This document shows, piece by piece, positions 27,613 to 36,438 of a DNA stretch of 64,000 bases; position 1 is the stretch's first letter; every line of letters begins with the position of its first letter. The DNA is taken from contig NZ_JADQDR010000006.1 of assembly GCF_015694705.1 (NCBI RefSeq), positions 248,001 through 312,000 on the forward strand, written 5' to 3'. This DNA comes from Pontibacter rufus. GTDB taxonomy: Bacteria; Bacteroidota; Bacteroidia; Cytophagales; Hymenobacteraceae. The notes under the pieces are model-generated. The model worked only from the letters and a program-made list of their open reading frames with translations. It did not search any database and had not been told where the DNA came from. The position numbers and the translations under genes were made by a program.

Positions 27613-28066
27613 TTGTTTATAGTTTATCTGGATTCCTCATCTGAATTCTTAAAGCGGAATAAAACTGTTCACTTCATCATGTTTTATACCTTCTTTTTCC
27701 GGGTAGCAGCTTCGGGGCGGATACAGTTTTGCCGTAAGTATCTTCTATAAGCTGTAATAATAATCGTCAATTTAACAGCTATACTTTGGATAATGCAAGC
27801 TAAATGCAAGAAACAATTTGTTGTTATCCAGAATTAGCTAAATGTAATACGATATGATCTATCCTGAGATCCGGTAAGTTCAATCAGCCCGGCGTATCAA
27901 TACATTCCGGTGGGGCAAAATAGAAGAGATAAATGATTGGATTGCAGAGGTATAGATACCGTTCTATACGGTTACCTATATAGCCAGGTATAAACTTATG
28001 CACCCTGCACATAATACCGGGAGTATATGTTGGAGAAGCTGCGTATGCAATACCTGCAGCGGCGCT
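27613..28066. other. intergenic region, no gene seen
   Basis: About 450 AT-rich bases between the M24 peptidase stop and the M1 peptidase start. No hairpin, exact promoter match or coding sequence was found on either strand. Confidence 0.4.
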
Positions 28067-29458
28067 TTAGCGTTGTTCTCTGAAAGCTTCTATGCCTTCT
28101 ATCATCTTTGGTAAATCCTTTCCTAACAATTGGCTGCCTTGCGCCGTAATCAGGAAATCTTCTTCAATCCGGATGCCTCCAAAAGATTTGTATGCGCTGA
28201 GTTTATCATAGTTAATAAACTGTTCGAACTTCTTGTTTGCTGCCCATAAGTCAATCAGTTCAGGTATAAAGTACAGCCCCGGCTCTACCGTAAGTACAAA
28301 ACCCGGTTCCAGTGCCCGCGCCAGCCGTAACGACTTTAAACCAAATTGCGTGCTTTTCTTTATATCATCAGTATAGCCGACGTATTCTTCCCCAAGGTCT
28401 TCCATGTCATGCGTATCGAGGCCCAGCATATGCCCTAAGCCACAGGGAAAGAATAACGCATGCGCGCCCTGCGCCACTGCTTCTTTGATATCCCCTTTCA
28501 TCAGCCCGACCTGTTTAAGCCCTTCCGCTAATTTTTCGCAGGCCCACAAATGAATATCCCTGTACAGCTTTCCGGGTTCAAGTTTATTTGCAGCCGCCCG
28601 ATGCGCTCCTAAAACAATTTCGTAGATTTCCCTTTGCTGGTCAGTAAACCTGGTATCTACCGGAAAAGTACGCGTAAGATCGCCGGCATAATGCATGGCA
28701 GATTCTGCCCCGCAATCGCACAGTACCATTTGCCCTTCGCCAAGTATAGCACTGCCAAAATGATTATGAAGTATCTGCCCGTTTACGGTTAAGATGATAG
28801 GAAACGCAAGATTGCCGCCAGAACTTACAGCTACTGCCTGCAGCATTCCGGCTACATTTGCTTCTGTCATTCCCTGCCTGGCTGCCCGAATAGCAGTCAG
28901 CTGCATATCGGCCGTTACATTGATTGCTTTCTCAATTTCAGCAACCTCTTCAGCAGATTTTATAGATCGGAGAGCGACTATCGCTTTAATCAGGGTTACA
29001 GAGGCCATACTACTTACAGTAGCCGGTGCAATACTCAACCAGGCACTTAATTTTAATATGTTTTCCGGCCGGTATGGCGGTAAAAAATGAATCTGACGGC
29101 CTTGTTCATGTGCACTTTTAAGTATAAGCTCTATTGCTTTCTGTGCCCTGATAGTATTGATGCCCGACTTTTCTGCCTGCTCCTGCAGCGGAACCTGCGT
29201 ACCAACCCACACAATCTCTTCTACTGAAACATCATCGCCACAGATGACCTCTGTACCACTGTCAACATCAATTATGCCAGCCAATCCAGGGCGATCAAGA
29301 CCAAAGAAGTATAGGAAGGAACTATCCTGCCGGAAACTGTACCAGTTATCTTTATAGCTCATGCTGCTCTCCTCATTCCCGAGCAGCAAAATTATTCCAC
29401 TTCCTACACGCTCCTTTAACTGATGCCTTCTGCGGATATAAACTTCTCTTGGGAACAT
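28067..29458 (-). CDS. M24-family Xaa-Pro aminopeptidase (PepP-like)
   Basis: A dinuclear metallopeptidase cutting the bond between an N-terminal residue and proline, also on Pro/Hyp-rich peptides. No signal peptide, so it is cytoplasmic. The N-terminal creatinase-like domain starts FPREVYIRRRHQL (about 1-130). The pita-bread catalytic domain shows the five ligands: Asp248 (CDCGAES), Asp260 (GDLTRTFPV), His343 (GHMLGLDTHDME), Glu392 (TVEPGLYF) and the Glu pair at 432-433 (GIRIEEDFL). Length 463 fits PepP. It acts downstream of dipeptidyl peptidases in breaking proline-rich peptides and lies on the same strand as the cupin, S9, DUF885 and hydroxyproline genes. Confidence 0.94.
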   Translation of the reverse strand: MFPREVYIRRRHQLKERVGSGIILLLGNEESSMSYKDNWYSFRQDSSFLYFFGLDRPGLAGIIDVDSGTEVICGDDVSVEEIVWVGTQVPLQEQAEKSGINTIRAQKAIELILKSAHEQGRQIHFLPPYRPENILKLSAWLSIAPATVSSMASVTLIKAIVALRSIKSAEEVAEIEKAINVTADMQLTAIRAARQGMTEANVAGMLQAVAVSSGGNLAFPIILTVNGQILHNHFGSAILGEGQMVLCDCGAESAMHYAGDLTRTFPVDTRFTDQQREIYEIVLGAHRAAANKLEPGKLYRDIHLWACEKLAEGLKQVGLMKGDIKEAVAQGAHALFFPCGLGHMLGLDTHDMEDLGEEYVGYTDDIKKSTQFGLKSLRLARALEPGFVLTVEPGLYFIPELIDLWAANKKFEQFINYDKLSAYKSFGGIRIEEDFLITAQGSQLLGKDLPKMIEGIEAFREQR

Positions 29459-29559
29459 TCTGGTCTTTTTAAGCAGTATAAAATTAAATAATACAGGTGT
29501 TTTGCGCTAGTTCTGGCATTGATAAGTTAAGCCCTGATTCATACATCTTACAGCTTTTC

Positions 29560-29916
29560 TTATTCATTTATCCATATAGTTTTGGGTTCCGCATCAGGGA
29601 AAAAGCCTAACATCCGCATTACGCCGTCGCCGGCATTCTGCACTTCATGAACAGTCATGGCCGGTATGATGGCTGTACTTCCCGCAGGGAAATCAAATTG
29701 TTCATCCTTTATGATAATCCGGCCATTACCTTCCAGACACACCAATAATTCTTCTGTATCATGGTAATGTGGCGGCACATACCCTCCCTTGTCGAAGTAG
29801 TTTTCGAGCAGAGCCGTTTGCGTAGTGCCCATTTGCTTGTTAGCCAGCCATTCCCGTGTTCTTCCGGTATTTAGCTTCTCTAACTTCGATGCAGCGCCGG
29901 ATAATATAAAAGCCAT
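29560..29916 (-). CDS. small cupin-domain protein
   Basis: A single-domain cupin of 118 residues. The two cupin motifs are visible: PPHYHDTEELLVCLEG (His, His, Glu metal ligands, about 49-64) and AIIPAMTVHEVQN (about 83-95) with the fourth His. No signal peptide, so it is cytoplasmic. Proteins of this size serve as enzymes or sugar/metabolite sensors; nothing shows which. It lies about 100 bases from each neighbour, between the M24 and S9 peptidase genes, so joint transcription is possible. Confidence 0.85.
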   Translation of the reverse strand: MAFILSGAASKLEKLNTGRTREWLANKQMGTTQTALLENYFDKGGYVPPHYHDTEELLVCLEGNGRIIIKDEQFDFPAGSTAIIPAMTVHEVQNAGDGVMRMLGFFPDAEPKTIWINE

Positions 29917-30021
29917 GATCTGTTGTTTGATATAATGTTTGAATACAGGGTAAGGGAACAGAAGGGACTTGCTGTCGTTTCAGGCATCGTCTAAAGTATA
30001 AATTTAATGCTCCGGATTATT

Positions 30022-32238
30022 TTACCGGCCTCCCGGTGGGCAGTATTGTTTCAGGTAATTGGTGTATAAAGTTGAAAGGTGTTCGCTGGTGCCCTCGCCT
30101 TCTGAAATACTATGCGTACGGTTGGGATAAGGCATTATCTGGAACTGCTTGTTATACTTTATCAATTCATTAACAAGCTGCGCTGCATTGTTATAATGTA
30201 CGTTGTCGTCGCCGGTGCCGTGAATGTACAGCAAGTTTCCTTTCAGGTTCCTGGCGTGGGTTATAGGTGAGCCTTTTACAAAATCTTCAAGGTTTTCCTG
30301 TGGCAGCCCCATGTAGCGCTCCTGGTAAATATTGTCGTATGTCAGTTGGTTGGCTACCGCAGCTATGGCTATACCTGTTTTGTAAATTCCGGGGTACTGG
30401 AAAAGCAGGTTCAGGGTAGCAGAACCGCCGCCGCTCCATCCCCATACAGCCACCCGGCTTGTATCCACATAAGGTAATTTCAGAATTTCCTGCGCTGCCT
30501 GCGCCTGATCGCTTATGTTCAGCATCCCTACTTTGCGGTAAATGCTTTTACGCCAGGCGCGGCCTTTCGGGGCGGGTGTCCCCCTGTTATCAACCGACAC
30601 GTAGAGGTAACCATCATCGGCCATACTGCCTTTGTACAAGCGGTTGCTGCCTGCGCCATAACTGTCTATTACCGTCTGCCCTGCCGGCTCGGTGTATACC
30701 TGGAAAACAACAGGATACTTTTTTGTAGAATCAAAAGCGGTTGGTTTCACCATCCAGGCATCCATCTCTACGCCTTCGCTGGTCTTGATTTTAAAGAAAG
30801 TAACAGGAACGTCTGATTTGTTTGATTGGGCCAAAGCGCTTTCAACTGCACTGTTACCATCCAGCGCTTTGTGGTTGGGCAGCGATATCCAGTCCGAAGC
30901 AGGCTTGGTATAGTAATTTGAAAAACGATGGAAGGCGAACTCACCATTAGGAGACAGCATGTAGGCGTGTGTGCCCGCCTGTGCTGCCGGCGACAGACGC
31001 TCTGGCTTTCCTTTGCCATTAATGCGCGTCCGGTAAAGGTATTGCTGTGTTGCATTGTCTGGCGAGGCCATAAAGTATACGTAGCCATCCGCTTCATCTA
31101 CAACCACAATCTCCATCACATCATAGTTACCTTTGGTGATAAGGCTTTCTTTTTTGCCATCGCGGCTGCGCCTGTATAAATGGCGCCAGCCGTCTTTTTC
31201 GCTAGCCCACAAAAACTCCTTGCCGTTGTTTAACCAATCCCAGCCGCCAAAGCTATACTTGCTGTCCCAGGTAGGCAGGATATCAATCCAGGCTTCATCT
31301 TTCTCAGTATAAATCTGCTTTGCCTGGCCACTGGCAATGTTGCAGAGGTACAGCTTGCTTTCATTCTGCTTACGGTTTAGTTGCTGCAGGATCAGTTCAT
31401 CCGGGTTGGCGGCCCATTCCATACGGGGAACGTAGTGCTGCCGCGGGTCGCCGGGCACATCCATCCATGTTGTTTTTACCGTGGCTACATCTGCCACTCC
31501 AATTTTGTAAGGAGACAGTGCTTCGCCAGCGACAGGGTATTCTACGGGCAACACGCCAGGGTATATGGAATCTGTAAGGTTAACCAGCAGGTAATCTTTC
31601 ACATCTGTGGCATCAATCTGCCAGAAGGCGATCTTCTTGCTGTCGGGGCTCCACCGGAAACCATCGCGGCAGTAAAACTCTTCTTCATAAGCCCAGTCGA
31701 AGGTGCCGTTTATCCGCTTTCTGGTTCCGTCTTTTGTCAGCTGCGTTACTTTTTTAGTTGAAAGGTCCTCGGTATAGATATTGTTTTCACTCACATAAGC
31801 CACCTGCTTGCCGTCGGGCGAGAATTTGGCAAACATCAGCGACGAGGCAGGACGCTCCGTGCCTAACTGCTCCAGTGTCTGGTTTTGTAAGTCATATACC
31901 CAGTAATCACCTCTGGTATCGAGCCGCCATACTTTAACGGTATTGGTATAAAGTAACAGCTTCTGCTCGTCCGCTGAAAATGCAAAACTTCGCACTTTCA
32001 GCGGTTCTGTTTTGCCTGCAGGTACGAGTTTTTCTTTCGCAAGTATAATCTGCTTGCTTCTGGCCGGCAAAGTATACTTTACAATATCACCGCCCTCCTG
32101 CTGTGCATAAGCGTTGCCTGATTTTAACCAATAAACCGCCCCTCTGCTTTGTGCAATGCCTGCAAAGGAACAAAGCACCAGATACAGTGAAAGCAACAGA
32201 AACCATAGTGGCTTTAAGGTCTTCAGAGGTTTGTTCAT
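30022..32238 (-). CDS. secreted S9B (DPP-IV-like) dipeptidyl peptidase
   Basis: A serine peptidase of the prolyl oligopeptidase clan, expected to release X-Pro or X-Ala dipeptides from peptide N-termini in the periplasm. A signal peptide (about 1-29, ending GIAQ) is followed by an eight-bladed beta-propeller (DPPIV_N), with the YEEEFYCRDGFRWSPD region holding the double-Glu motif that grips the free N-terminus. The alpha/beta-hydrolase domain has GWSGGG (Ser602), the acid in GDDNVH (677-678) and His709 in RTHSIS. Length 738 is normal. It lies 40 bases after the DUF885 gene, so the two probably share a transcript. A second enzyme of this type is encoded at 40056-42383. Confidence 0.94.
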   Translation of the reverse strand: MNKPLKTLKPLWFLLLSLYLVLCSFAGIAQSRGAVYWLKSGNAYAQQEGGDIVKYTLPARSKQIILAKEKLVPAGKTEPLKVRSFAFSADEQKLLLYTNTVKVWRLDTRGDYWVYDLQNQTLEQLGTERPASSLMFAKFSPDGKQVAYVSENNIYTEDLSTKKVTQLTKDGTRKRINGTFDWAYEEEFYCRDGFRWSPDSKKIAFWQIDATDVKDYLLVNLTDSIYPGVLPVEYPVAGEALSPYKIGVADVATVKTTWMDVPGDPRQHYVPRMEWAANPDELILQQLNRKQNESKLYLCNIASGQAKQIYTEKDEAWIDILPTWDSKYSFGGWDWLNNGKEFLWASEKDGWRHLYRRSRDGKKESLITKGNYDVMEIVVVDEADGYVYFMASPDNATQQYLYRTRINGKGKPERLSPAAQAGTHAYMLSPNGEFAFHRFSNYYTKPASDWISLPNHKALDGNSAVESALAQSNKSDVPVTFFKIKTSEGVEMDAWMVKPTAFDSTKKYPVVFQVYTEPAGQTVIDSYGAGSNRLYKGSMADDGYLYVSVDNRGTPAPKGRAWRKSIYRKVGMLNISDQAQAAQEILKLPYVDTSRVAVWGWSGGGSATLNLLFQYPGIYKTGIAIAAVANQLTYDNIYQERYMGLPQENLEDFVKGSPITHARNLKGNLLYIHGTGDDNVHYNNAAQLVNELIKYNKQFQIMPYPNRTHSISEGEGTSEHLSTLYTNYLKQYCPPGGR

Positions 32239-32278
32239 AAGTTGGCAGTATGCTTTTGTTCGGGCTTAAAGTTCAGTA

Positions 32279-34024
32279 TTATTTAGCGTAAAATCTCCAG
32301 CTTGTTTTATAATCTTCCGGCAGGTCCTGGTCTGTAAGTATAGCCCGCACCATTTCTACAGGCAGGTTGTTCTGGTGCATTACAGCATCATGGTATTGCT
32401 TGTATGTCATTTTGCCGCTATCTACCAGCTCTTTCTTAAGCGCATCAAACTGCAGGCCGCCCATCATGTAAGCTACCTGGTACAGCGGGCTGTAACGCCC
32501 TTCAAAAGAGCGACGTACTTCACCCGCGGCATTGGCACGCTCATGCCCTACCCGGTCTACCAGAAAATCGATGCATTGCTGCGGCGTCCATTTACCAAGG
32601 TGATAATTGAGTGAAAAGATAATGCGGGCACAGCGGTGCATTCGCCAGAAGAGCATGCCGACTTTATCTTCAGGCGATTGGGGAAATCCCTGATCCCAAA
32701 GCAGCATCTCCCAGTACAAAGACCAGCCTTCGGTCCAGAAAGGAGTATCGAAGTTGCGGTATACTTTGTAGCGGTTGTTCATGAAGCCCTGCAAATGGTG
32801 GCCTGCTATTAGTTCATGGTGCACGGTAGCGCGCGAAAAATGAGGATTGTTGCCCCGCATGCTCATCAGCTTATCTTCCTGAGACATGGAGCTGGTGGGA
32901 TATGAAATGCTAAAAACCTCGCCTCCTGTAAAGAACGGGTTAACCAGCTGGCGTTCGGGCGTCATCATTTCCATCCGCCAGGTTTCCTCCGCCAGTGGCG
33001 GTATGGTAATCAAATCTTTCTTTTTTATAAAATCTACTGACTCGTTATACAACTTCAGCATGGCTTCGGGCTGCTCTCCGGCCGGTACATAAGTGTTTTT
33101 TACCTTTTCCAAAGCCTTGTGCCAATCGTTACCAAAGCCCATCTCCTGCGACGCCTTCAGCATTTCCTTATCGCACCAGGCAAATTCCTTGTTGGCAATG
33201 TCAATCAGCTCTTCCGGCGTATAAGGAATCATTTCATACTGTAACTGCCTGATAAGCTCTTCCTTACCTATAGGGCTACCTACAATGCCACTTGCATCGG
33301 GTTTCTGGTTCTTGCCCAGTACATTTCCCTTTTTCTCTGCCAGCGTAGCATAGGCGGTCAGCAGGCTGTCTACCCGTTTATAGGGCGACGGCACCCACCA
33401 GGTAAATCCGGGGTCATAGTCGTAGTAGAAAGTATAAACACTTTTAAGGCCTTCCTGTAGATCTTTGATGGTGTTTTGTAAACGATACGCCAGGTTTCTG
33501 TCTAACGACGCTTCTTTTTGCAGTGCAGTTGTAGCAGCCTGCAGGCTTTTCCCGATAGCATTCAGCTCAGTGGCCACCTGCTGCCCGTTAACTGTATGAC
33601 CACGCCTGCGGGGTATCTCCAGCGCATAAATCTTATCCGCAAACGGTAGCCATTTCTTTATTTGGTTTGATTCCTGCGATGCGATGCCGAGCAGGCGCAG
33701 TTTATTTTCTAAATCCCGCTTCGTTAACAGGTAGTCTACCCGGCTACCTGTATTCATACTTTCAAAGTTCAGTTTATCCAGTTCCTGCAGGTAATTGTTA
33801 TAGAGTAGCTGAAAGCGTGCGATATACTCCGGTGAGTTTCTCATGAAGTAGAAGCGGTTCAGGCTTCCCTCATCCGCACGCAGCTTCACCATCAGGTTAT
33901 TGACATCACTTGTTTGCAGGTATAAAGAGCTGCTATCCTGTGCCAGAACGGCTTTGGGAACGACAGGTGAAAGGAGCAACAAGAGTAAAGAAAACTTCAG
34001 AATACAAAAGTCCGGTCGTTTCAT
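32279..34024 (-). CDS. secreted DUF885 protein, probable metallopeptidase
   Basis: A protein of the DUF885 family, 581 residues, with an N-terminal signal (about 1-28, ending AVLAQ). The family motif HHELIAGHHLQ is present in the second half (about residue 395), a HExxxGH zinc-binding pattern typical of DUF885 and suggestive of peptidase activity. The RNSPEYIARFQ opening and the repeated helical segments are also family-like. It is mostly uncharacterised; some relatives are annotated as dipeptidases. It lies between the hydroxyproline operon (153-base gap upstream) and the S9 peptidase (40-base gap downstream), which supports a role in peptide breakdown. Confidence 0.88.
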   Translation of the reverse strand: MKRPDFCILKFSLLLLLLSPVVPKAVLAQDSSSLYLQTSDVNNLMVKLRADEGSLNRFYFMRNSPEYIARFQLLYNNYLQELDKLNFESMNTGSRVDYLLTKRDLENKLRLLGIASQESNQIKKWLPFADKIYALEIPRRRGHTVNGQQVATELNAIGKSLQAATTALQKEASLDRNLAYRLQNTIKDLQEGLKSVYTFYYDYDPGFTWWVPSPYKRVDSLLTAYATLAEKKGNVLGKNQKPDASGIVGSPIGKEELIRQLQYEMIPYTPEELIDIANKEFAWCDKEMLKASQEMGFGNDWHKALEKVKNTYVPAGEQPEAMLKLYNESVDFIKKKDLITIPPLAEETWRMEMMTPERQLVNPFFTGGEVFSISYPTSSMSQEDKLMSMRGNNPHFSRATVHHELIAGHHLQGFMNNRYKVYRNFDTPFWTEGWSLYWEMLLWDQGFPQSPEDKVGMLFWRMHRCARIIFSLNYHLGKWTPQQCIDFLVDRVGHERANAAGEVRRSFEGRYSPLYQVAYMMGGLQFDALKKELVDSGKMTYKQYHDAVMHQNNLPVEMVRAILTDQDLPEDYKTSWRFYAK

Positions 34025-34177
34025 GCAAATTAGGTTTTATACTATGAACAAGTACAAGCGCCTGGCGTCCTGCACCTTTATATCAATCAGCTTAAGCCCT
34101 TACCCTCATCTTACCAGGTCTGAATCTTCAGCATGTTCTGCATTACTCATGCATAGACATTCCTCCTGCTTATTCCA

Positions 34178-35425
34178 CTAGCTATATCTGTCCGGAGAGA
34201 AGGCTTCTATTAAGACCGGCGCTTTCCTGTTCATCAGTTGCTCTGCCAGAATCTTTCCGGTGGCCGGCGCTAAACTGATGCCCATCATACTATGCCCCGT
34301 TCCAAACAGTACATTGTCCCAGCGCTGCGTAAATCCGATGTAGGGCAAGCCATCCGGCGAGCAGGGCCGCAGGCCGCTCCATATATTCTTGGCATCAGGC
34401 ATGGGACATTGAAAATCACTATAGTACCTGGAAATGGCGTTATGAATGCCCTTTACGCGGTTGATATTTTTTTTCTGATTGTCGTCCGTAATCTCCATGG
34501 TGCCACCAAAGCGCACTTCTTTGCCGAAAGGTGTTACGGCTACTTTTCCTTCTACAAGTATGGCCGGGCGCTGAATAGCCGGGGAATTTTCTGCCAGGAA
34601 GCTATAACCTTTTCCACCCAGCATTGGCATGTTTATTTGCAGTTTTCTGGCTATCTGTCCAGACGCGGAGCCGGCAGCGATAATAACATAATCGCCGGCA
34701 TAGTCTCCTTTATCAGTTATAACAGCGTTAACCGTGCGGCCAGTGCAGGCAAAATCAAGCACTTCGGCATTCCGTATAATTTTAACGCCCTTGCTTTCCA
34801 GTTGCTTCACCAGGAAATGATTTAACTTGGCAGGGTTCAAATGGGCATCACCCGGGAAAAATACGCCACCCAACACGTCCATACCTGCGTATGGCTCCAG
34901 TTTCTGCACATCCTCCTGCGACAACACCTCTGTTACAAGGCCATGCTGGCTGGCAAGATGGGCAAACTCAATTTCTTCCTGGGCGGCCTCCTCGGTTTTA
35001 TAAAGCATCAGAAGGCCTTTCTCCTCCAGGCCCAGATCAGCGGCAACATGTTGTTCTGCCAGGCTCAGATAAAGGCTTTTGCTGAACAGGCTAAGGCCTT
35101 TAAGGTAAGGAATACTATAAGCTACATGCTTTTTGGTAGCAGACTGATAGAAGAGCAGGCACCATTGCAAAAGCCTCCTGTCTAATTTAGGATGTATATA
35201 AAAGGGGCTGGTGGATGAAAACATCCACTTGAGTCCTTTTCCTATTATGCCGGGCGACGCGAGTGGCACAATATGGCTGGGAACGATCATGCCTGCGTTT
35301 CCGATGGAGCAGTTGGCCGACAAGTCTCCTTTATCCAGTATGGTTACTTCAAAGCCCTCTTCCGATAAATAGTATGCAGTAAATAAACCAATAATACCGC
35401 CTCCGGCTATTACAACTTTGCTCAT
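34178..35425 (-). CDS. FAD-dependent D-amino acid dehydrogenase, probable D-hydroxyproline dehydrogenase
   Basis: A DadA-like flavoprotein that would oxidise cis-4-hydroxy-D-proline to 1-pyrroline-4-hydroxy-2-carboxylate, step two of hydroxyproline catabolism. The dinucleotide-binding motif GGGIIGLFTAYYL (about 7-19) opens the protein, and the ending SGLRPCSPDGLPYIG and GTGHSMMGISLAPATG is typical of DadA/glycine-oxidase enzymes. Length 415 is normal. It starts one base after the stop of the epimerase gene, so the two are translationally coupled. It is the last gene of a four-gene operon. Specificity for hydroxyproline is inferred from the operon, as D-proline or other D-amino acids are possible. 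Confidence 0.9.
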   Translation of the reverse strand: MSKVVIAGGGIIGLFTAYYLSEEGFEVTILDKGDLSANCSIGNAGMIVPSHIVPLASPGIIGKGLKWMFSSTSPFYIHPKLDRRLLQWCLLFYQSATKKHVAYSIPYLKGLSLFSKSLYLSLAEQHVAADLGLEEKGLLMLYKTEEAAQEEIEFAHLASQHGLVTEVLSQEDVQKLEPYAGMDVLGGVFFPGDAHLNPAKLNHFLVKQLESKGVKIIRNAEVLDFACTGRTVNAVITDKGDYAGDYVIIAAGSASGQIARKLQINMPMLGGKGYSFLAENSPAIQRPAILVEGKVAVTPFGKEVRFGGTMEITDDNQKKNINRVKGIHNAISRYYSDFQCPMPDAKNIWSGLRPCSPDGLPYIGFTQRWDNVLFGTGHSMMGISLAPATGKILAEQLMNRKAPVLIEAFSPDRYS

Positions 35426-35426
35426 A

Positions 35427-36428
35427 TTATATCACCTGAAATCCGTGTACATAAGGGTCTGCTTCATCCAGAAATATCGAATTTAGGCCGGTTACAATGG
35501 CCCAGCCTTCAATACCTGGTAATATAGCCGGTTTACCTGCTACCGTTGTTTCTCCCTCAATAGTGCCTTTAAAAATGGAGCCGATGTAGCTTTCGTGTAT
35601 AAACTCCTGCCCTGGTTTTAGCAGGCCTTTGGTATACCACTGGGCCATCCGGGCTGAAGTGCCTGTGCCGCACGGAGAACGATCAATGGCTTTATCGCCA
35701 TAAAAAACAGCATTACGCGCCGTAGAAGTTGGCTGTAGCGTATCGCCTGCCCAGAGGATGTGTGAAAGCCCGCTTATAGTAGGATTCTCCGGGTGCACGA
35801 AGGTGTACTTCCTGTTCATCCTTTCCCGTATCACCCGGCTCCAGGCAATCAACTTATCAGCAGTAAATTCCTGTAGGCCCGGGAAATTCTCCTGGGGATC
35901 GATAATGCCGTAAAAATTGCCACCGTAAGCCACGTCCAGTTTTAGCTCTCCCAATTCCGGACATTCAACCGTTAAATTTTCGGCTTCCAGGTAGGAAGCC
36001 ACATTGGTAAGTTTTACTGTTTTTACCTTGTTCCCCTCCTGGGTGTAGCTTACTTTCACCAACCCTGCAGGTGTTTCCAGGCGCAGCTGACCGGGTACTT
36101 TAGGCGTGATTAATCCCTCCTCTAATGCAATGGTAACGGTTCCGATCGTACCATGCCCGCACATGGGCAGGCATCCGCTGGTTTCAATGTAAAGCACCGC
36201 TATGTCGTTTTCAGGATCGTGCGGCGGGTAGAGTATACTTCCCGACATCATATCGTGGCCACGCGGCTCAAACATCAGCCCTTTCCTTATCCAATCATAC
36301 TCCCGCAAAAAGTGCTGCCGCTTTTCACTCATGTTTGCTCCCTGCAATATCGGGCCGCCGCCTGCTACCAGCCGGACGGGGTTGCCACAAGTATGGGCAT
36401 CGATGCAGAAAAATGTTTTCCTTGCCAT
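35427..36428 (-). CDS. 4-hydroxyproline 2-epimerase (proline racemase family)
   Basis: Converts trans-4-hydroxy-L-proline to cis-4-hydroxy-D-proline in the cytoplasm. The frame runs upstream to an ATG at 36575, but that would overlap the aldehyde dehydrogenase gene by 137 bases; the ATG at 36428 gives the family start (FFCIDAHTCGNPVRLV) and lies 10 bases after the previous stop. Both catalytic cysteines are present, Cys90 in MCGHGTIG and Cys253 in SPCGTGTSA. This marks an epimerase/racemase, not a 3-hydroxyproline dehydratase in which one Cys is Thr. The resulting 333 residues are the family size. It is the third gene of the operon. Confidence 0.92.
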   Translation of the reverse strand: MARKTFFCIDAHTCGNPVRLVAGGGPILQGANMSEKRQHFLREYDWIRKGLMFEPRGHDMMSGSILYPPHDPENDIAVLYIETSGCLPMCGHGTIGTVTIALEEGLITPKVPGQLRLETPAGLVKVSYTQEGNKVKTVKLTNVASYLEAENLTVECPELGELKLDVAYGGNFYGIIDPQENFPGLQEFTADKLIAWSRVIRERMNRKYTFVHPENPTISGLSHILWAGDTLQPTSTARNAVFYGDKAIDRSPCGTGTSARMAQWYTKGLLKPGQEFIHESYIGSIFKGTIEGETTVAGKPAILPGIEGWAIVTGLNSIFLDEADPYVHGFQVI

Positions 36429-36438
36429 AGTAGGGGTG